A stretch of DNA of 64,000 bases from Collinsella aerofaciens (lineage in GTDB: Bacteria; Actinomycetota; Coriobacteriia; Coriobacteriales; Coriobacteriaceae), in NCBI RefSeq assembly GCF_028209395.1, contig NZ_JAQLDQ010000007.1, positions 11,222 to 75,221 on the forward strand. The letters are read 5' to 3'. Below, piece after piece: positions 52,702 through 60,929 of the stretch. The notes below the pieces were generated by a model. The model worked only from the letters and a program-made list of their open reading frames with translations. It ran no database searches and was not told the DNA's origin. The translations under genes and the position numbers were made by a program. Position 1 is the first letter of the stretch. The number at the start of each line of letters is the position of its first letter.

Positions 52702-53865
52702 ATGCGCAAGATTAAAACCATCGACGACATTACCAAGGACGGCAAAGTCGAATTTGGCGAGGGCTACGAGTTTGTGGGCACCGCCGAGGAGGCCGACGCC
52801 ATTCTGATGCGCTCCACCGACCTGCACGGCTACGAGCTGCCCGAGGGCATCCGCGCCATCGCCCGCTGCGGCGCCGGCGTCAACAACATCCCCGTCGAGG
52901 AGTACGCCAAGAAGGGCGTCGTCGTCTTTAACTCCCCCGGCGCCAACAGCAACGCCGTCAAGGAGCTCGTCCTGGGCATGTTGGTGCTCTCGAGCCGCGG
53001 CGTGGTGCAATCGATGAACTGGGTGCGTGACAACGCCGACGACCCCGAGATTCAGGTCGATGCCGAAAAGGCCAAGAAGGCCTTTGTGGGCCGCGAGCTC
53101 AAGGGCAAGCGCATCGGCGTCATCGGCCTGGGCAACGTGGGCTCCAAGGTCGCCAACGCCTGTGTCGATCTGGGCATGGACGTCTACGGCTACGACCCGT
53201 TCATTTCCGTCGAGCACGCATGGGTGCTGAGTCGCGAGGTGCAGCGCGTGGGCACGCTCGAGGACCTCTGCCGCGGCTGCGACTACCTCACCGTGCACGT
53301 GCCCAGCAAGGCCGATACCATCGGCATGATCAGCACCGAGCAGATCGACCTGCTGGCGCCCGACGCCGTGCTCATCAACTACGCGCGCGAAACCATCATT
53401 GACGAGGACGCCGTCGACGCTGCCCTGCGCGAGGGCAAGCTCAGCTGGTTTAGCTGCGACTTTGCCACGCCCAAGACCGTCAAGATGCCCAACACGTTTA
53501 TCACCACGCATTCGGGCGCCGGCACCGGCGAGGCCGAGGCCAACTGCGCCGACATGGCCATCAGCGAGCTCAAGGATTACCTGGAAAACGGCAACATCGC
53601 GCACAGCGTCAACTACCCCGCCTGCAGCATGGGCAAGGCGCGCGCCGCAAGCCGCATTGCCTGCCTGCATGCCAACGTGCCCAACATGATCGGCCAGATC
53701 ACGGCCATTCTCGCCAAGGACAACGCCAACGTGCAGCGCATGACCAACGAGTCCGCTGGCGAGAACGCCTACACCATGTTCGACACCGATGAGCACCTGG
53801 ACGGCAGCACGATCGAGGCACTCAAGCATATTCCGTCGATGTATCGTGTGCGCGTGATTAAATAG
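52702..53865 (+). CDS. serA: D-3-phosphoglycerate dehydrogenase SerA
   Basis: A 387-residue NAD-dependent 2-hydroxyacid dehydrogenase of the short PGDH type. The cofactor fold is GVIGLGNVGSKVANAC. VFNSPGANSNAVKELVLGM and the catalytic region with NYARETIIDEDA follow, and a C-terminal ACT-like domain (HANVPNMIGQITAILA) may bind serine for feedback. AAGGAG precedes the ATG. Operates upstream of SerC in the pathway but downstream in the operon; no serB-like gene is adjacent, though two histidine phosphatases lie 4 kb away. Confidence 0.95.
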   Translation: MRKIKTIDDITKDGKVEFGEGYEFVGTAEEADAILMRSTDLHGYELPEGIRAIARCGAGVNNIPVEEYAKKGVVVFNSPGANSNAVKELVLGMLVLSSRGVVQSMNWVRDNADDPEIQVDAEKAKKAFVGRELKGKRIGVIGLGNVGSKVANACVDLGMDVYGYDPFISVEHAWVLSREVQRVGTLEDLCRGCDYLTVHVPSKADTIGMISTEQIDLLAPDAVLINYARETIIDEDAVDAALREGKLSWFSCDFATPKTVKMPNTFITTHSGAGTGEAEANCADMAISELKDYLENGNIAHSVNYPACSMGKARAASRIACLHANVPNMIGQITAILAKDNANVQRMTNESAGENAYTMFDTDEHLDGSTIEALKHIPSMYRVRVIK

Positions 53866-53905
53866 CGCCGGCGCCAATCCTGCCAGACAGACCACGAAGC
53901 CCATT

Positions 53906-53941
53906 CGGCCCCCGTTTTCACGAAACGGGGGCCGATTTTGT
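53906..53941 (+). terminator. Terminator of serC-serA
   Basis: A perfect 12-bp stem CGGCCCCCGTTT / AAACGGGGGCCG with a short loop is followed by ATTTTG. Confidence 0.9.
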
Positions 53942-54212
53942 TGCTCCGGACGACTTTAAAATGATACCCATAACAAGTTTTTTCAGATAATCGATAGTGA
54001 GGCTCAAGTCGCTAAGCACACCCGCTTTGATAAACAGCTTTATCAGGGACTTTAGTAGGTAAAAATCGATCTCTATGTGCCGAATGTAAGTTGACTGTCC
54101 ATTTTCCGAAACAACTTATTCTAGATAGCATTTTTAAGGCCCCTCCAAGGCGAAATATAAGTCTTTTTGTGACCAAAACTCTAGTCCGCGCGACCGTTTT
54201 CCACCCGCGCGG
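53942..54212. other. Intergenic region, nothing recognised
   Basis: 270 AT-richer bases between serA and the nuclease-like gene. No reading frame with a ribosome site, tRNA or clear repeat. Confidence 0.4.
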
Positions 54213-55262
54213 CTACATTCCTGCCCAATCGATAAAAATCTCCTCACGAAGCCGCCGTTCGAGCTCCTGCTGTCGCGGCGTCTTGTCTTTCAGCGGCACA
54301 TCGAGATAGGACATGATGAGCTCCATCACCACGCGGAAGGCATCGGAGTCGGCCAGCTGACCATAGGTCATCAGAATGACGGGATATCCCATCGCTTGCA
54401 GCGCCGTCGTTCGATCGGAGTCCGAAATCTTGGATTCAATGGATCCGTGAATGGCTTTACCTTGGCATTCAACCAGACACTCTCGACTGCCGTCCTTATT
54501 TGCCAGCAGGATATCGGCATAGCGCCTATCAAGCCCCGAAATCAGGCGGGCGCTGCGCGTCATACGAATCTCAACGTTATTGGTAAGGCGCAGCCCTTCG
54601 CCGCCGCGCAACCTCGTAAGGCCAAACAGCATCGAAGCCTGGACCTCAAGCGGCGATGCCGCCACCCCCGTAATGCATTTCGCGGCACGTGTGAACGATT
54701 TAGCGCCGCGGAGCCCCCGGATCTTATCGGCGAACTCTGTAAGTTCAGAGAACTCGATCAAGGGCGGTCGTTTCCACAGGTCCGTTGGATTCCCCGAGAC
54801 ATCCTTTACATTTTCCCAACCCAACCGTGCGTCACCCCACCGGCCCCCGTATGCCTGCTCAAGTGCCGACTTTACCTGAGGCGCAATCTTGCACACGGCA
54901 AAGGTGCCGCACATCTCATACATGCACATGATTAGACGCTCGTTTGAGACCGAGGAAGCCAGGGTCAGCAGGGTAAAGAGTGGGGACGCAACATCGAGGC
55001 CAAACTCCGTCTGCCGCACGGAATCAAACGGCCTCTCCCCGTTCCAAACATGCCTGACAATGCGATCGCCCTTACGTCCGCAGCTGCCCTGCGCCAACAC
55101 GTGTAACGGGGTGCCCAGGAAATGCGTGACGAGCGGATGCTCACATAGGTGCTCCCTGCGCGGATCGTCCGCAGAATCGGGCAGGTCCGGCATTATTGCC
55201 AAGACCTGTGGAGGTATCCGGTGATACCGAAAGGCAGATATGTCGCACAGCATGTCGTCCAT
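54213..55262 (-). CDS. Two-domain protein with putative Vsr/DUF559-like nuclease C-terminus
   Basis: About 349 residues; not a named family to me. The N-terminal ~115 residues (MLCDISAFRYHRIPPQV to MCMYEMCGTFAV) match the short protein encoded at 63508-63912 in layout and several motifs. The C-terminal ~100 residues read RYADILLANKDGSRECLVECQGK and DRTTALQAMGYPVILMTYGQ, the spacing of D-(x)n-E-x-Q-x-K nucleases related to Vsr and DUF559. The start is uncertain: ATG 55262 lacks a clear ribosome site, and the frame runs upstream through the divergent M20 gene. A defence, repair or toxin role is possible but unproven. Confidence 0.6.
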   Translation of the reverse strand: MDDMLCDISAFRYHRIPPQVLAIMPDLPDSADDPRREHLCEHPLVTHFLGTPLHVLAQGSCGRKGDRIVRHVWNGERPFDSVRQTEFGLDVASPLFTLLTLASSVSNERLIMCMYEMCGTFAVCKIAPQVKSALEQAYGGRWGDARLGWENVKDVSGNPTDLWKRPPLIEFSELTEFADKIRGLRGAKSFTRAAKCITGVAASPLEVQASMLFGLTRLRGGEGLRLTNNVEIRMTRSARLISGLDRRYADILLANKDGSRECLVECQGKAIHGSIESKISDSDRTTALQAMGYPVILMTYGQLADSDAFRVVMELIMSYLDVPLKDKTPRQQELERRLREEIFIDWAGM

Positions 55263-55416
55263 GAAGGGTACGTACCCGCTGCGTCGCTTGTGAACCCGCC
55301 CGGACGGCAAACGCGCTGGCTCGGCCTGCGAACGGTAAATACTGCCACGCCCACGTCGCGGATCTCTCAGGAGGCTTACAATCGGTTTGGAAAGCAAACT
55401 GATTGTGAGGTTGCAT

Positions 55417-56637
55417 ATGGTTGATGAGGATTTTGCCTGGCGGCTTGCGCAGGAGCTTGTGCGGATCGACAGCTCAGACCCGGGCGCGTATGAGGATGAA
55501 ATTGAGCGCTTCATTAAGAGGCTCATTGAGCAGCAGCTGGCACAACTTGATAGTTCTGCGCTCGATGCCGTGCAGATTGAGGAGCTCGAAGTGCTGCCCG
55601 GGCGCCGCAACCTTAAAGTCACCGTGCCGGGCCAAAGCGACGAGCCGCGGCTGATCTATATCTGCCACATGGATACCGTCACCTTGGGCGATGGCTGGGA
55701 CGCAGACATCGAACCGCTTGGGGCGGTTGTGCGCGACGATAAACTCTATGGCCGCGGTGCCTGCGATATGAAGGGTGGCCTGGCCTGCGCCATTGCCGCA
55801 CTGGTCCATACGCTCGAGCGCGTGGCGGCGGATGGCGCGCTGCCACGCCGCGGCTTTTCGCTCATCTGCTCGGTCGACGAGGAAGACTTCATGCGCGGCT
55901 CAGAGGCCGCGATCGATGCTGGCTGGGTCAGCTCGCGCGAATGGGTGCTGGACACCGAGCCCACCGACGGACAGATCCAGGTGGCGCACAAGGGGCGTAC
56001 GTGGTTCGAGATTGAAATGGCTGGCGTGACGGCGCATGCGAGCCAGCCTTGGAAGGGCGCGGATGCCGTCGCCGCCATGGCCGAGGTCGTGTGTTCGCTT
56101 CGTCGCGCGTTTGCGGCGCTGCCCGCGCACGATGAGCTGGGGCCTTCGACCATCACGTTTGGCCAAATCGAGGGCGGATATCGCCCCTACGTCGTACCCG
56201 ACCGCGCCAAAGTCTGGGTCGACATGCGCCTGACCCCGCCGACCGATACGGCCGCCGCAATCAATATGGTCGAGCATGCCATCGCCGTCGCCGAAGCCGC
56301 CGTTCCCGGTTGCCATGGCAGCTACACCGTGACGGGCGACCGCCCCGCCATCGAGCGCGACCCGAACTCTCCCCTTCTAGCAGCGCTCAAGCGTGCCGCC
56401 GATGACGTAACGGACGCGGACACGACCGTCGGCTTCTTTACCGGCTACACCGATACCGCCGTCATTGCCGGCAAGACAGGCAACCGCAATTGTATGAGCT
56501 ACGGCCCCGGCTCGTTGGCGCTCGCACACAAGCCCGACGAGTATGTGCCCCATGCCGATATCGTTCGCTGCCAAAACGTGCTCATCGCGCTTGCCGATAA
56601 CACGCTCTGGGACGCAAGCGGCCAAGTTGGGGCATAA
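55417..56637 (+). CDS. M20-family metallopeptidase (ArgE/DapE/ACY1-like)
   Basis: A 406-residue zinc amidohydrolase. Metal ligands and catalytic residues are visible in YICHMDTVTLGDGWD, YGRGACDMKGGLA, CSVDEEDFMRGSEA and LDTEPTDGQIQVAHKG. The dimerisation lid is around AGVTAHASQPWKGADAV. It removes acyl groups or cleaves small peptides; substrate not determined. ATG 55417 is favoured (GTGAGG upstream); an in-frame TTG at 55387 is less likely. Divergent from the nuclease-like gene. Confidence 0.9.
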   Translation: MVDEDFAWRLAQELVRIDSSDPGAYEDEIERFIKRLIEQQLAQLDSSALDAVQIEELEVLPGRRNLKVTVPGQSDEPRLIYICHMDTVTLGDGWDADIEPLGAVVRDDKLYGRGACDMKGGLACAIAALVHTLERVAADGALPRRGFSLICSVDEEDFMRGSEAAIDAGWVSSREWVLDTEPTDGQIQVAHKGRTWFEIEMAGVTAHASQPWKGADAVAAMAEVVCSLRRAFAALPAHDELGPSTITFGQIEGGYRPYVVPDRAKVWVDMRLTPPTDTAAAINMVEHAIAVAEAAVPGCHGSYTVTGDRPAIERDPNSPLLAALKRAADDVTDADTTVGFFTGYTDTAVIAGKTGNRNCMSYGPGSLALAHKPDEYVPHADIVRCQNVLIALADNTLWDASGQVGA

Positions 56638-56676
56638 TAAGCCGCGAACAAACCGACTCGCGCGTTAGGACCGCCC

Positions 56677-57366
56677 ATGAAAGCACTTCCGTTTCCCTGC
56701 ATCCGCCCGGCTCAGGACCGTGTGCTCGAGGCGCTGCCTGCGATGGGCGGTATCCTGAGCGGCAACGACGCCCTGCGCGGCGCCATTGCTGACGGCCTAA
56801 TGCTCAAGGATCCAGGCGCGGCGTATTACGTGTACGAATGCTCGGGCGAGCCGGGTCGCGCGACGGGTGTCGTGGCGATTTGCCCGGTTAACGTACTGAC
56901 GGGTAGCGACGAGGCTGCCGCCGAGAGCGTCGACGCACTCGCCGCCGCGCGCGCGATCGCCGAGCTTAAGGTGCAGCCGCGCCCCGTGTCGCTCGCCTAC
57001 GAGGCGTCGCCCGTCATGGATATCATTTTGAGCGCTGCCAAAGAGGGCGCATCGCTCTACGCCGTCACCGATCCCGCGGGCGTCACACATCGCGTGTGGG
57101 AGGTCAAGCGCGAGGACGCCGTTGCCGCCATCCGTGCCATGCTCGATCAGGCGCCCGACCCGGTGTTCGCCGGTGACTCCGCCTATGTCGCCGCACTGGC
57201 TGGGGCATCGCAGATTCTGGCCGACGAGGCCCGCGCTGCCGGCGCCTACTCTGGCAAAGAGCCGTTCAACTTTGCTGTAGCCGTGCTGTTCCCCGCCGCG
57301 CAGGTCAGCGGCAGCGCGCCGCAGGTTCCGACGGGTCTGCTCACTCACCAGGTCTCACGGTTCTAG
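56677..57366 (+). CDS. Shortened DUF1015-family protein
   Basis: A 229-residue protein resembling the N-terminal part of DUF1015: IRPAQDRVLEALPAMGG, AYYVYECSGEPGRATGVVAI, ASLYAVTDPAGVTHRVWEV and NFAVAVLFPAAQVSG. Full DUF1015 proteins are about 400 residues and contain DGHHR; here the matching place reads FAGDSAYVAALAG, and the C-terminal half is missing. It may be a specialised derivative or a decaying copy. DUF1015 genes often accompany serA/serC, which lie 3 kb upstream. The start has only a weak ribosome site (TTAGGACC). Confidence 0.62.
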   Translation: MKALPFPCIRPAQDRVLEALPAMGGILSGNDALRGAIADGLMLKDPGAAYYVYECSGEPGRATGVVAICPVNVLTGSDEAAAESVDALAAARAIAELKVQPRPVSLAYEASPVMDIILSAAKEGASLYAVTDPAGVTHRVWEVKREDAVAAIRAMLDQAPDPVFAGDSAYVAALAGASQILADEARAAGAYSGKEPFNFAVAVLFPAAQVSGSAPQVPTGLLTHQVSRF

Positions 57367-57495
57367 CGAACTCAAACGCTAAGCTGGAAAACCCAGCATC
57401 CAAACAAACAAGGGGCGGAGATGCAGCAAACGCATGCACCTCCGCCCTTTTCGCATCAAACAATTACGCCGGTAAACCGGGCCGCAACGTCAGCG

Positions 57496-58131
57496 TTATC
57501 CACGCTGCGGACCTGCCGCCGCCACGAGCGGCTCTAGCCCCAGCTCGCGCGCGTAGTCTTCCTGCGTAAAGACTTCGACCAGTTCAAACGTATCGGCCGC
57601 ATCGTCAAACGCAAAATGCAGCACTGAGCAGTTGCCCGGCACGCGTTCGCGCTCGTCGGCCGCCGCGCCCCGCACGTGGTCCAAAAACTCCTTGATAGCT
57701 GAGCCATGACTTACCGCGAGCACGCACGTATGGTCCGGACGCCGCATAAGATCGGTCAGCGTCGCCACCATGCGCGTGCGCACCTGGATCTGGCCCTCGC
57801 CGCCAAACTGCCGATAGAAGTCGCGCCACGGGCGCTCGGGCATAAGCATCACGCGCTCGGCCTCAAAGTCGCCAAAGAACCACTCACGCAGGCCGTCCAG
57901 GCGCTCGTACGCCAAGCCCGGCCACAAGTTGGCGATAGTCTGCTCGGTGCGATGAAGCGTAGAGGTGTAGGCATGATCGGGCTCAATGCCGCGCGCACGT
58001 AAAAACATGCCGGCGCGCGCCGCCTGGTCGCAACCCAACTGCGTAAGCGGCGAGTCACTCCACCCCTGAATGATACGCTTAAGGTTGAATATCGTCTGTC
58101 CATGACGGACCAGATACAGATCTTTATTCAT
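57496..58131 (-). CDS. Histidine phosphatase (phosphoglycerate-mutase-like), paralogue A
   Basis: A 211-residue protein with the RHG catalytic motif LYLVRHGQTIFN and the second histidine in LAVSHGSAIKEFLDHV. LRARGIEPDHAYTSTLHRTEQT completes the active site. The family includes cofactor-dependent mutases and phosphatases such as phosphoserine or alpha-ribazole phosphatase; substrate unknown. ATG 58131 follows AAAGGACC. Paralogue B lies 17 bases upstream in the same transcript. Confidence 0.93.
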   Translation of the reverse strand: MNKDLYLVRHGQTIFNLKRIIQGWSDSPLTQLGCDQAARAGMFLRARGIEPDHAYTSTLHRTEQTIANLWPGLAYERLDGLREWFFGDFEAERVMLMPERPWRDFYRQFGGEGQIQVRTRMVATLTDLMRRPDHTCVLAVSHGSAIKEFLDHVRGAAADERERVPGNCSVLHFAFDDAADTFELVEVFTQEDYARELGLEPLVAAAGPQRG

Positions 58132-58148
58132 AGGGGTCCTTTCGTTCG

Positions 58149-58691
58149 TTACCAACCCAAGAGCGAAAACGCCCCGTCGCAATAGCCAAAATGAAGCACG
58201 GCACCGTTGTCGGGTAGCTCTCCCCCGCCAGTCACATACTCAAGAAACTCCTGGCAGGCTGAGCCGTGGGAAACCGCCAGCACGCAGTCGTGCTGCGGCC
58301 GGGCCATAATACGGGACAGCGCCGCGACCATGCGCGACTGAAGCTGCACTTCCGACTCGCCGCCAAAGGCCACCGGATAATCGCCCCAGGGCTGCGGCGG
58401 CATCTCGCGATTTGATGTGCCCTCCAGCGAGCCAAAATGCCACTCACGCAGGTCATCGACCAGCTCAATGGAACGGCCCTCGCCAACGATAAGCTCGGCC
58501 GTATGCCGCGCCCGGCCCAACGGCGAGGAATACACATGATCAAAGGCCACGCCACGCGCCGCAAACGCCGTACGCGCCGTCAGCGCCTGCTCGCGCCCGC
58601 GCGCCGTAAGCGGCGAATCGTGCCAGCCCTGCAAAATGCTCTGCACATTGAGCTCAGTCTGCCCATGCCGCACCAAATACAGATCTGCCAC
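58149..58691 (-). CDS. Histidine phosphatase, paralogue B
   Basis: A 180-residue protein with LYLVRHGQTELN, QGWHDSPLTARGREQA and LAVSHGSACQEFLEYV. It shares the layout of its downstream neighbour, including the QGW-DSPLT stretch and the conserved HGSA, so the pair arose by tandem duplication. Start is GTG at 58691 after GGGGAGAGC. A phosphoserine phosphatase function would complete the nearby serC-serA pathway, but nothing in the motifs proves it. Confidence 0.92.
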   Translation of the reverse strand: MADLYLVRHGQTELNVQSILQGWHDSPLTARGREQALTARTAFAARGVAFDHVYSSPLGRARHTAELIVGEGRSIELVDDLREWHFGSLEGTSNREMPPQPWGDYPVAFGGESEVQLQSRMVAALSRIMARPQHDCVLAVSHGSACQEFLEYVTGGGELPDNGAVLHFGYCDGAFSLLGW

Positions 58692-58706
58692 ACGCTCTCC
58701 CCTCGT

Positions 58707-58743
58707 ACCACCACAAAGGGGACAGGCACCTTTGTGGTGGTTT
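58707..58743. repeat. REP-like palindrome, copy 7
   Basis: ACCACCACAAAGG / CCTTTGTGGTGGT around GGGGACAGGCACC, 31 bases past the stop of the minus-strand nitroreductase gene and 15 bases before the phosphatase start. Confidence 0.9.
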
Positions 58744-58773
58744 ACCGTCTGATCACGCCGCGGTGACGCTCAG

Positions 58774-59445
58774 CTACACCAGCACGTCGGCGAGCGGGCG
58801 CTTGGGTACGTGGTGCACCTGCGCATCGTCACGCCAGTAATTAATTGAGCCGTCGGGGTTGGAATCGATCGCATCGATCATCTGCGTCTCGGCCGGCACG
58901 CCAAAAGCCATGATCAGCTTGAGCTCATACTTGTCGTTATCGAGCCCCATAGCATCGATCGCGTGGGGCGTAAAGGCCTTGAACATGCAGGCTGCCACCT
59001 CGGGCGTGGCGCTGCGAGCGGCGAGCATCATCGTCTGCGCGGCAATGCCCGTGTCGACCTCGGTGATGGGCGCGGCGGGCTTACCCGGAACAGCGCGCTC
59101 GGCAAGAATCGCGATGTAGCCGGTCGGACGCTCGCCCTCGGCAGGACCCGACCAATCCTTAAGCGCGCCGGCCCATGCAAGCTCATCAAATACACGCGCG
59201 CAATCCTCGGCACCGCTCACCACATGAAAACGCAGACGCTGAGCATTGGCGCCGCAGGGAGCCAGGTGCGCCAGTTCCGCCAGCTCGAGCAAAAACTCGC
59301 GCGGCACGCGCATGGACTCGTCAAAACGGCGGCACGTACGGGCGCGGCGGACCAGCGCGTCAAACGTGTCCAGGCCAAGCTTTTCGCAACCTTGCTTTGC
59401 CATCGATTCGACACTCGACGGTGCCTCGGGAACTGCTTCGTTCAT
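58774..59445 (-). CDS. Nitroreductase-family FMN oxidoreductase
   Basis: A 223-residue protein of the nitroreductase fold. The FMN-binding N-terminus is RRARTCRRFDESMRVP and LAHLAPCGANAQRLRF, with the C-terminal GVPAETQMIDAI segment. Length and pattern suit the nitroreductase/dihydropteridine-reductase group; electron acceptor unknown. ATG 59445 is placed after GGGGGTCC; the longer frame to 59613 has no family sequence. It may share the transcript of the two phosphatases. Confidence 0.86.
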   Translation of the reverse strand: MNEAVPEAPSSVESMAKQGCEKLGLDTFDALVRRARTCRRFDESMRVPREFLLELAELAHLAPCGANAQRLRFHVVSGAEDCARVFDELAWAGALKDWSGPAEGERPTGYIAILAERAVPGKPAAPITEVDTGIAAQTMMLAARSATPEVAACMFKAFTPHAIDAMGLDNDKYELKLIMAFGVPAETQMIDAIDSNPDGSINYWRDDAQVHHVPKRPLADVLV

Positions 59446-59679
59446 AGGGACCCCCAATACAAGCCAATTGTCCTTAGGAAAATCTAACCTAAAACGTAGG
59501 CAATAACGAACAGGGCTGCAATGTTCTACACCTGTTGAATAGAAAATCGCGACGTGGGGAACAACGGAAACAATTCGGGGCCTTTGGGTTACGTTTCGCC
59601 CTCCCCGACCCATACGTCAGCGCCCTTAGGGGATACTGGTTGTAACGATCAAGGCTTACGCCGCACGGAAAGGAGACTT

Positions 59680-60282
59680 ATGGGCATCTTTAAGAACGAT
59701 GATCAAAAATCGAGCCAGTTTGGATTTGACGAGAAAAGCATGGCGGGCAAAGCCGTCAAGGCCGTACGCTGGATCTACGCCATCACGGGCGTCTTAGCAC
59801 TCATTGCTGGTATCGCGCTGCTTTTTGCACCTGCCAAGTCCCTCGTCTTTTTGACGACTGTCCTGGGTTTTTACTTTGTAATCACTGCTGCCATCAGACT
59901 ATTCACTGCCATTTTTGAGCCGCTGCTGCCCACCGGCTGGCGCGTGACGAGCATCATCTCCAACCTACTCATTATCTTGGGCGGCGTCATAATCCTGCGC
60001 AACCAGGCCTTCTCGACCGCGACGCTCACCACGATGGTGGTTATCGTGGCCGGCTTTGGCTGGATTGTCGAAGGTGTCATGTCCATTCTGGAGTCCGAGC
60101 TTTCGTCCAACCGCGCCCTCGCTATCCTGAGCGGCGCACTTTCCATCATCGCCGGCATGTTCGTGTTTATCTATCCGCTGTGGTCGGCCAAGATGCTCGT
60201 CATCTTTAGCGGTGCCGCGCTGCTGGTGTTTGGCGTGACGCTCATTGTTCGCGCCATTCAGTTTGGCAAACTGGTGCGCTAG
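59680..60282 (+). CDS. DUF308/HdeD-like membrane protein
   Basis: A 200-residue protein with six hydrophobic helices in three pairs, as in HdeD-type DUF308 proteins: IYAITGVLALIAGIALLFA, ISNLLIILGGVIILRNQA and LAILSGALSIIAGMFVFIYP. The first 35 residues are hydrophilic. ATG 59680 follows AAAGGAGA. E. coli HdeD aids acid resistance; role here unknown. The next gene begins directly after the stop codon. Confidence 0.88.
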   Translation: MGIFKNDDQKSSQFGFDEKSMAGKAVKAVRWIYAITGVLALIAGIALLFAPAKSLVFLTTVLGFYFVITAAIRLFTAIFEPLLPTGWRVTSIISNLLIILGGVIILRNQAFSTATLTTMVVIVAGFGWIVEGVMSILESELSSNRALAILSGALSIIAGMFVFIYPLWSAKMLVIFSGAALLVFGVTLIVRAIQFGKLVR

Positions 60283-60765
60283 ATGCCAAAGACGCTCTTT
60301 ATTGATGCCGACGCCTGCCCGGTCACGCGCGAGTCGATTGACTGCGCGCGGCGGGCGGGCGTCGCCGTTGTTATCGCCGGCAACAGCACGCAAAACCTGG
60401 AACGGCACATTCGCCGCGACGACCCGCGCGATGCCGAGCACGCGCGACGCGGCTTTTGGGTCACGACGCTCGACGTGAGCGTGGGCGCCGACAGCGCCGA
60501 CTTTGCCATTGTCGAACGCCTGCAGGCGGGCGACGTGGTCGTGACGCAGGACATTGGCTTGGCGAGCATGGTGCTCGGGCGCGATGCCGCCGCCATCGGT
60601 GTGCGCGGGCGCGTGTACGACAAGGCGACTATCGACATGCAGCTGTTTATTCGCCACGAGGAAAAGAAGGTACGCCGCGCCGGCGGACGCACTCGCGGTC
60701 CGGCAGCATTTACCAGCGAAGACCGCGCCCGCTTTAAACGCAACCTCACCGAGTTGCTGCACTAA
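60283..60765 (+). CDS. YaiI/YqxD family protein (DUF188)
   Basis: A 160-residue PIN-like protein. LFIDADACPVTRESID is the diagnostic N-terminus with its acidic residues. DFAIVERLQAGDVVVTQDIGLASMVLGR and RRAGGRTRGPAAFTSEDRARF complete the family. Its biochemical role is not established, though acidic residues fit a nuclease-like centre. The ATG directly abuts the upstream TAG, so translation is coupled. Confidence 0.93.
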   Translation: MPKTLFIDADACPVTRESIDCARRAGVAVVIAGNSTQNLERHIRRDDPRDAEHARRGFWVTTLDVSVGADSADFAIVERLQAGDVVVTQDIGLASMVLGRDAAAIGVRGRVYDKATIDMQLFIRHEEKKVRRAGGRTRGPAAFTSEDRARFKRNLTELLH

Positions 60766-60769
60766 CCAA

Positions 60770-60806
60770 GGTAGATTTTTGAGACATGCCTAAAATCTAC
60801 CTTTTT
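60770..60806 (+). terminator. Terminator of the DUF308-YaiI operon
   Basis: A perfect 10-bp stem GGTAGATTTT / AAAATCTACC around a 12-base loop is followed by TTTTT. Confidence 0.85.
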
Positions 60807-60844
60807 GTTTTGAGCGGTGTGAGCGCTCGGAATCCATGGCTCAA

Positions 60845-60921
60845 CAAAAAACGGGCTTCAAAATGCCATGCGTCGCCGCATTGCGCAGGCGCTGAGCATG
60901 GCTATTTGAAGCCCATTTTTT
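60845..60921. terminator. Long nested hairpin terminator
   Basis: GGGCTTCAAA/TTTGAAGCCC (outer) and GCCATGC/GCATGGC (inner) nest around a 24-base apex. A-runs and T-runs flank it on both strands, so it ends the metal-permease-like gene and can stop plus-strand transcription too. Confidence 0.8.
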
Positions 60922-60929
60922 AGGCCTAC

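Noticed and set aside
51676-53904. 742-codon minus-strand frame opposite serC-serA
   Set aside because: Spans two well-supported opposite genes and the gap between them; Val/His/Gly composition is that of an antisense shadow.
55263-55622. N-terminal extension of the nuclease-like gene to 55622
   Set aside because: It would overlap 200 bases of the divergent M20 gene and consists of Ser/Arg-rich antisense-like residues.
27743-58743. CRISPR array formed by the repeated GGGGACAGGCACC palindromes
   Set aside because: Copies are scattered over 31 kb at gene ends with no regular spacers and no cas genes.
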